Under the pieces are notes generated by a model. The model saw nothing but the letters and a program-made list of their open reading frames with translations, did not search any database and was not told where the DNA came from. Below are positions 62,113-64,000 of a DNA stretch of 64,000 bases, piece by piece. Origin of the DNA: Cronobacter dublinensis subsp. dublinensis LMG 23823 (GTDB taxonomy: Bacteria > Pseudomonadota > Gammaproteobacteria > Enterobacterales > Enterobacteriaceae); NCBI RefSeq assembly GCF_001277235.1, contig NZ_CP012267.1:133339-197338 (forward strand), given 5' to 3'. A program made the translations under genes and the position numbers. Position 1 is the stretch's first letter, and every line of letters starts with the position of its first letter.

Positions 62113-64000
62113 GGAGCGTCGGTAGCGAGCGGCAGCGTAAATGCGAAACAGCTGCCGAACGGCGCGCGGGGCGCTACCGTCAGTTTGCCGTGATGATAGT
62201 CAATGATGTTGTGGCAAATGGTCAGCCCCATGCCCATTCCCTGCGGCTTAGTGGACCAGAACGACTCAAAAATACGCCCGGTCAGCGCCGCATCAATCCC
62301 CGTACCGGTATCCGCAATCTCGCAGCGCACCACGCCGGGTGACGGCGTACAGGTGGCGAGCGTCAGCAGGCGCGCGCGCCCCTGGACTTCGTCCATCGCC
62401 TCTACCGCGTTCATCACCAGGTTCAGCAACACCTGCTGGATCTGCACGCTGTCGCCGTAAATCACGCTGTCCGTCGCCGCCAGCGCATACTCTGCCTGGA
62501 TATTGCGCTGCTCCAGTTCGCTGCGCGAGAGCAGCATGATATGGCGAATTTGGGCGTGGAGATCGATGGCGGCGAACACCGGGTCCTGTTTGCGGGTCAG
62601 CGACTGGAGGCTGCGGATAATCTCACCGGCGCGCTCGCCTTCCGAGACAATTTCATGCAGCCCTTCGCGCACTTTCTCCAGCCGCGCCGGGTCGCGATCC
62701 AGCCAGCGCAGGCTCGCGCCCGCGTTAGCGACAATCGACATCAGCGGCTGGTTGATTTCATGGGCGATGGAGGAGGTCAGCTGGCCGACGGTCGTGGCAC
62801 GGGAGACGCGCGCCAGGTCGGCCTGCGCCACGCGCATCGCGTCTTCGGCCAGACGTTGTGTCGTGATATCGGTAATGATGCCGTAATACTCATTTACTTC
62901 GCTCCCCACGCCTACTGGGTCGCCAATCCCCAGCAGATAACGCATCACGCCATCGGCGCGGATAATGCGAAATTCGGCGCGCATGGTCAGCCCGTCTCGC
63001 ACGCTTTCGGTCACCAGCGTGCTGATGCGCGGGTAGTCATCCGGATGCACAAAGGTCAGAAACTCCGCCATCGAAATCATTTTCTGTTTTTCCGGCAGGC
63101 CGAGAATGCGCGCGTACTCCTCTGACATAAACATCAGATCCTGTTGCAGCTCCCAGCGCCAGCTGCCGGTGTTGCTGATCTGCTCGCCGAGCATCAGCGA
63201 GGTCTGGCTGGCGCGCAGCTCCTTCTCCACCCGGCGACGCTGGATGTTCTCTTCGAGCAGCTCCGCATACAGGCGCGCCGTTTCAAGCGACACCGCCGCC
63301 TGCGCGCCGAGCAGGCTCACCACGCGCGAATGCTCGGCGGTGAACACATCCGGCACCAGCCGGTTTTCGAGATAAAGCACGCCCACGAGCCGCGCCTGTT
63401 TAAACATCGGCACGCACATCACGGCGGCACCAGAGGCGACCAGATAGGGATCCTGGCTAAACGGATGAAACTCTTCGGGCTTTACGGTGCGGATCTCCTG
63501 ACCGGTGCGTATGACGGCGGAGAGCACCGAAAGCGGCAGGTCGCTTTCCATGGGCAGCTCATGCAGCGTGCGCACGTGCACGCCGTCGGTACTGGTGGTA
63601 GCGCTGGCTTCGATCTCCGGTACGTGATTGTCCGACACGCGGATGAGCAGCCCGCGCTGCGCCCCGGCGCGCTCCAGCACAATCGTCATCAGAATTTCTA
63701 TCAACCGTTCTAGGTTTATCTCTTCAGATAACGCCCTTGAGGCTTTAATCACACTTTGCAGGTCGCGGATCTCTTCATTTTGCGCAAACGCGACCGTGTC
63801 ATACGCGCTCGCCTGTCCGGGCGCCAGCAGGTGAGGGAACGCGAGCTCCAGCTGGCGCACTTTGGCCTGCGCCCCGGCGCGGCCCCAGGCGGCGATGGCG
63901 CCACGATAGTGCGCATCCGCTGTAGTGGTGTAGCCGCACGAGAGCGCGAAACGTCCTGCAAGTTCATGGGCCAGCGCGTGGTACGGTGTAAACCCGGCGT
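62094..64000 (-). CDS. GAF-PAS sensor histidine kinase, C-terminal part of a larger signalling protein (5'-partial)
   Basis: The frame stays open to the window edge, so the real start is outside. The part before 63860 (YHALAHELAGRF, HYRGAIAAWGRAGAQAKVRQ) looks like the end of the AAA/TPR region of trifunctional kinase/ATPase/sensor proteins. Then come GAF (LERLIEILMTIVLERAGAQR, later LYLENRLVPDVFTAEHSRVV), PAS (SWRWELQQDLMFMSEEYARI), an H-box SSIAHEINQPLMSIVANAGA, an N-box and the G-boxes DTGTGIDAAL and GMGMGLTIC. It phosphorylates a response regulator, most likely the convergent FixJ-type one. Confidence 0.85.
   Translation of the reverse strand, partial: AGFTPYHALAHELAGRFALSCGYTTTADAHYRGAIAAWGRAGAQAKVRQLELAFPHLLAPGQASAYDTVAFAQNEEIRDLQSVIKASRALSEEINLERLIEILMTIVLERAGAQRGLLIRVSDNHVPEIEASATTSTDGVHVRTLHELPMESDLPLSVLSAVIRTGQEIRTVKPEEFHPFSQDPYLVASGAAVMCVPMFKQARLVGVLYLENRLVPDVFTAEHSRVVSLLGAQAAVSLETARLYAELLEENIQRRRVEKELRASQTSLMLGEQISNTGSWRWELQQDLMFMSEEYARILGLPEKQKMISMAEFLTFVHPDDYPRISTLVTESVRDGLTMRAEFRIIRADGVMRYLLGIGDPVGVGSEVNEYYGIITDITTQRLAEDAMRVAQADLARVSRATTVGQLTSSIAHEINQPLMSIVANAGASLRWLDRDPARLEKVREGLHEIVSEGERAGEIIRSLQSLTRKQDPVFAAIDLHAQIRHIMLLSRSELEQRNIQAEYALAATDSVIYGDSVQIQQVLLNLVMNAVEAMDEVQGRARLLTLATCTPSPGVVRCEIADTGTGIDAALTGRIFESFWSTKPQGMGMGLTICHNIIDYHHGKLTVAPRAPFGSCFAFTLPLATDAPQGCED

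Noticed and set aside
1..64000. CRISPR arrays, tRNA/rRNA genes, prophage or integrase genes
   Set aside because: No short regularly spaced repeats, no cloverleaf-like or rRNA-like sequence and no integrase or phage structural gene were seen in either strand.

Overview
The window is chromosomal DNA from an enterobacterium, most likely Cronobacter or a close relative such as Franconibacter or Enterobacter. This rests on GC-rich core genes and on close matches to the E. coli bluR, bluF, ycgZ-ymgA-ariR and tehA proteins, together with mig-14-like, mipA-like and citA-like genes. No rRNA, tRNA, CRISPR array or complete insertion sequence is visible.

Region 1 (1-16400) is the 3' end of a contact-dependent growth inhibition (CDI) locus and a long graveyard of orphan toxin/immunity cassettes. 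The large CdiA C-terminus enters from the left, ends in its own toxin and is followed by its immunity gene. Behind it lie at least six further toxin or toxin-remnant units. Most are displaced cdiA-CT modules that start in the conserved pre-toxin region, pass through a VENN motif and end in a different toxin, each followed by a small AT-rich immunity gene (Imm42-like, YezG, SCO4402-like, DUF4279, MafI-like, CDI-immunity-like, a two-TM protein). Nearly all displaced toxins carry frameshifts or truncations, while most immunity genes are intact. A nearly identical 1.3-kb direct repeat, about 3.5 kb apart, brackets one unit. The array ends in a partially duplicated histidine phosphatase gene, with a truncated 5' copy on the array side and the intact gene at 16429.

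Region 2 (16400-35650) is ordinary core and accessory chromosome. It holds a COG4705 membrane protein, a protein with a ParB-like box, a GNAT acetyltransferase, an MFS transporter, a CarG-like exported pair, a YafY/WYL regulator, VOC, Mig-14-like and MipA proteins, a four-gene two-component/RND efflux operon, NUDIX, DinB, an NTF2-like protein with a divergent AraC regulator, and a TetR regulator divergent from an ATPase-less ABC membrane protein with two palindromic operators between them.

Region 3 (35755-41404) is the best candidate for an undescribed system. It is a tight minus-strand operon of a HTH-WYL regulator, a 472-aa protein joining a PD-(D/E)XK/Mrr-like nuclease signature to glycine-zipper membrane segments, and a 1068-aa coiled-coil protein with a repeat-rich, propeller-like C-terminus. 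The architecture resembles WYL-controlled anti-phage islands, but the function is inferred.

Region 4 (41900-64000) holds a citrate-type MFS carrier with a ModA-like binding protein and LysR regulator, a LysR/EmrB-type pair, three decaying genes (darcynin-like, TetR, ArsR), a metallophosphoesterase, the blue-light regulon, tehA, an MFS transporter, a chemoreceptor with a CheR-docking tail and a sigma-28-like promoter, small VOC/thioredoxin/GNAT/ABM genes, and at the right edge a FixJ-type response regulator convergent with a large GAF-PAS histidine kinase that runs out of the window.
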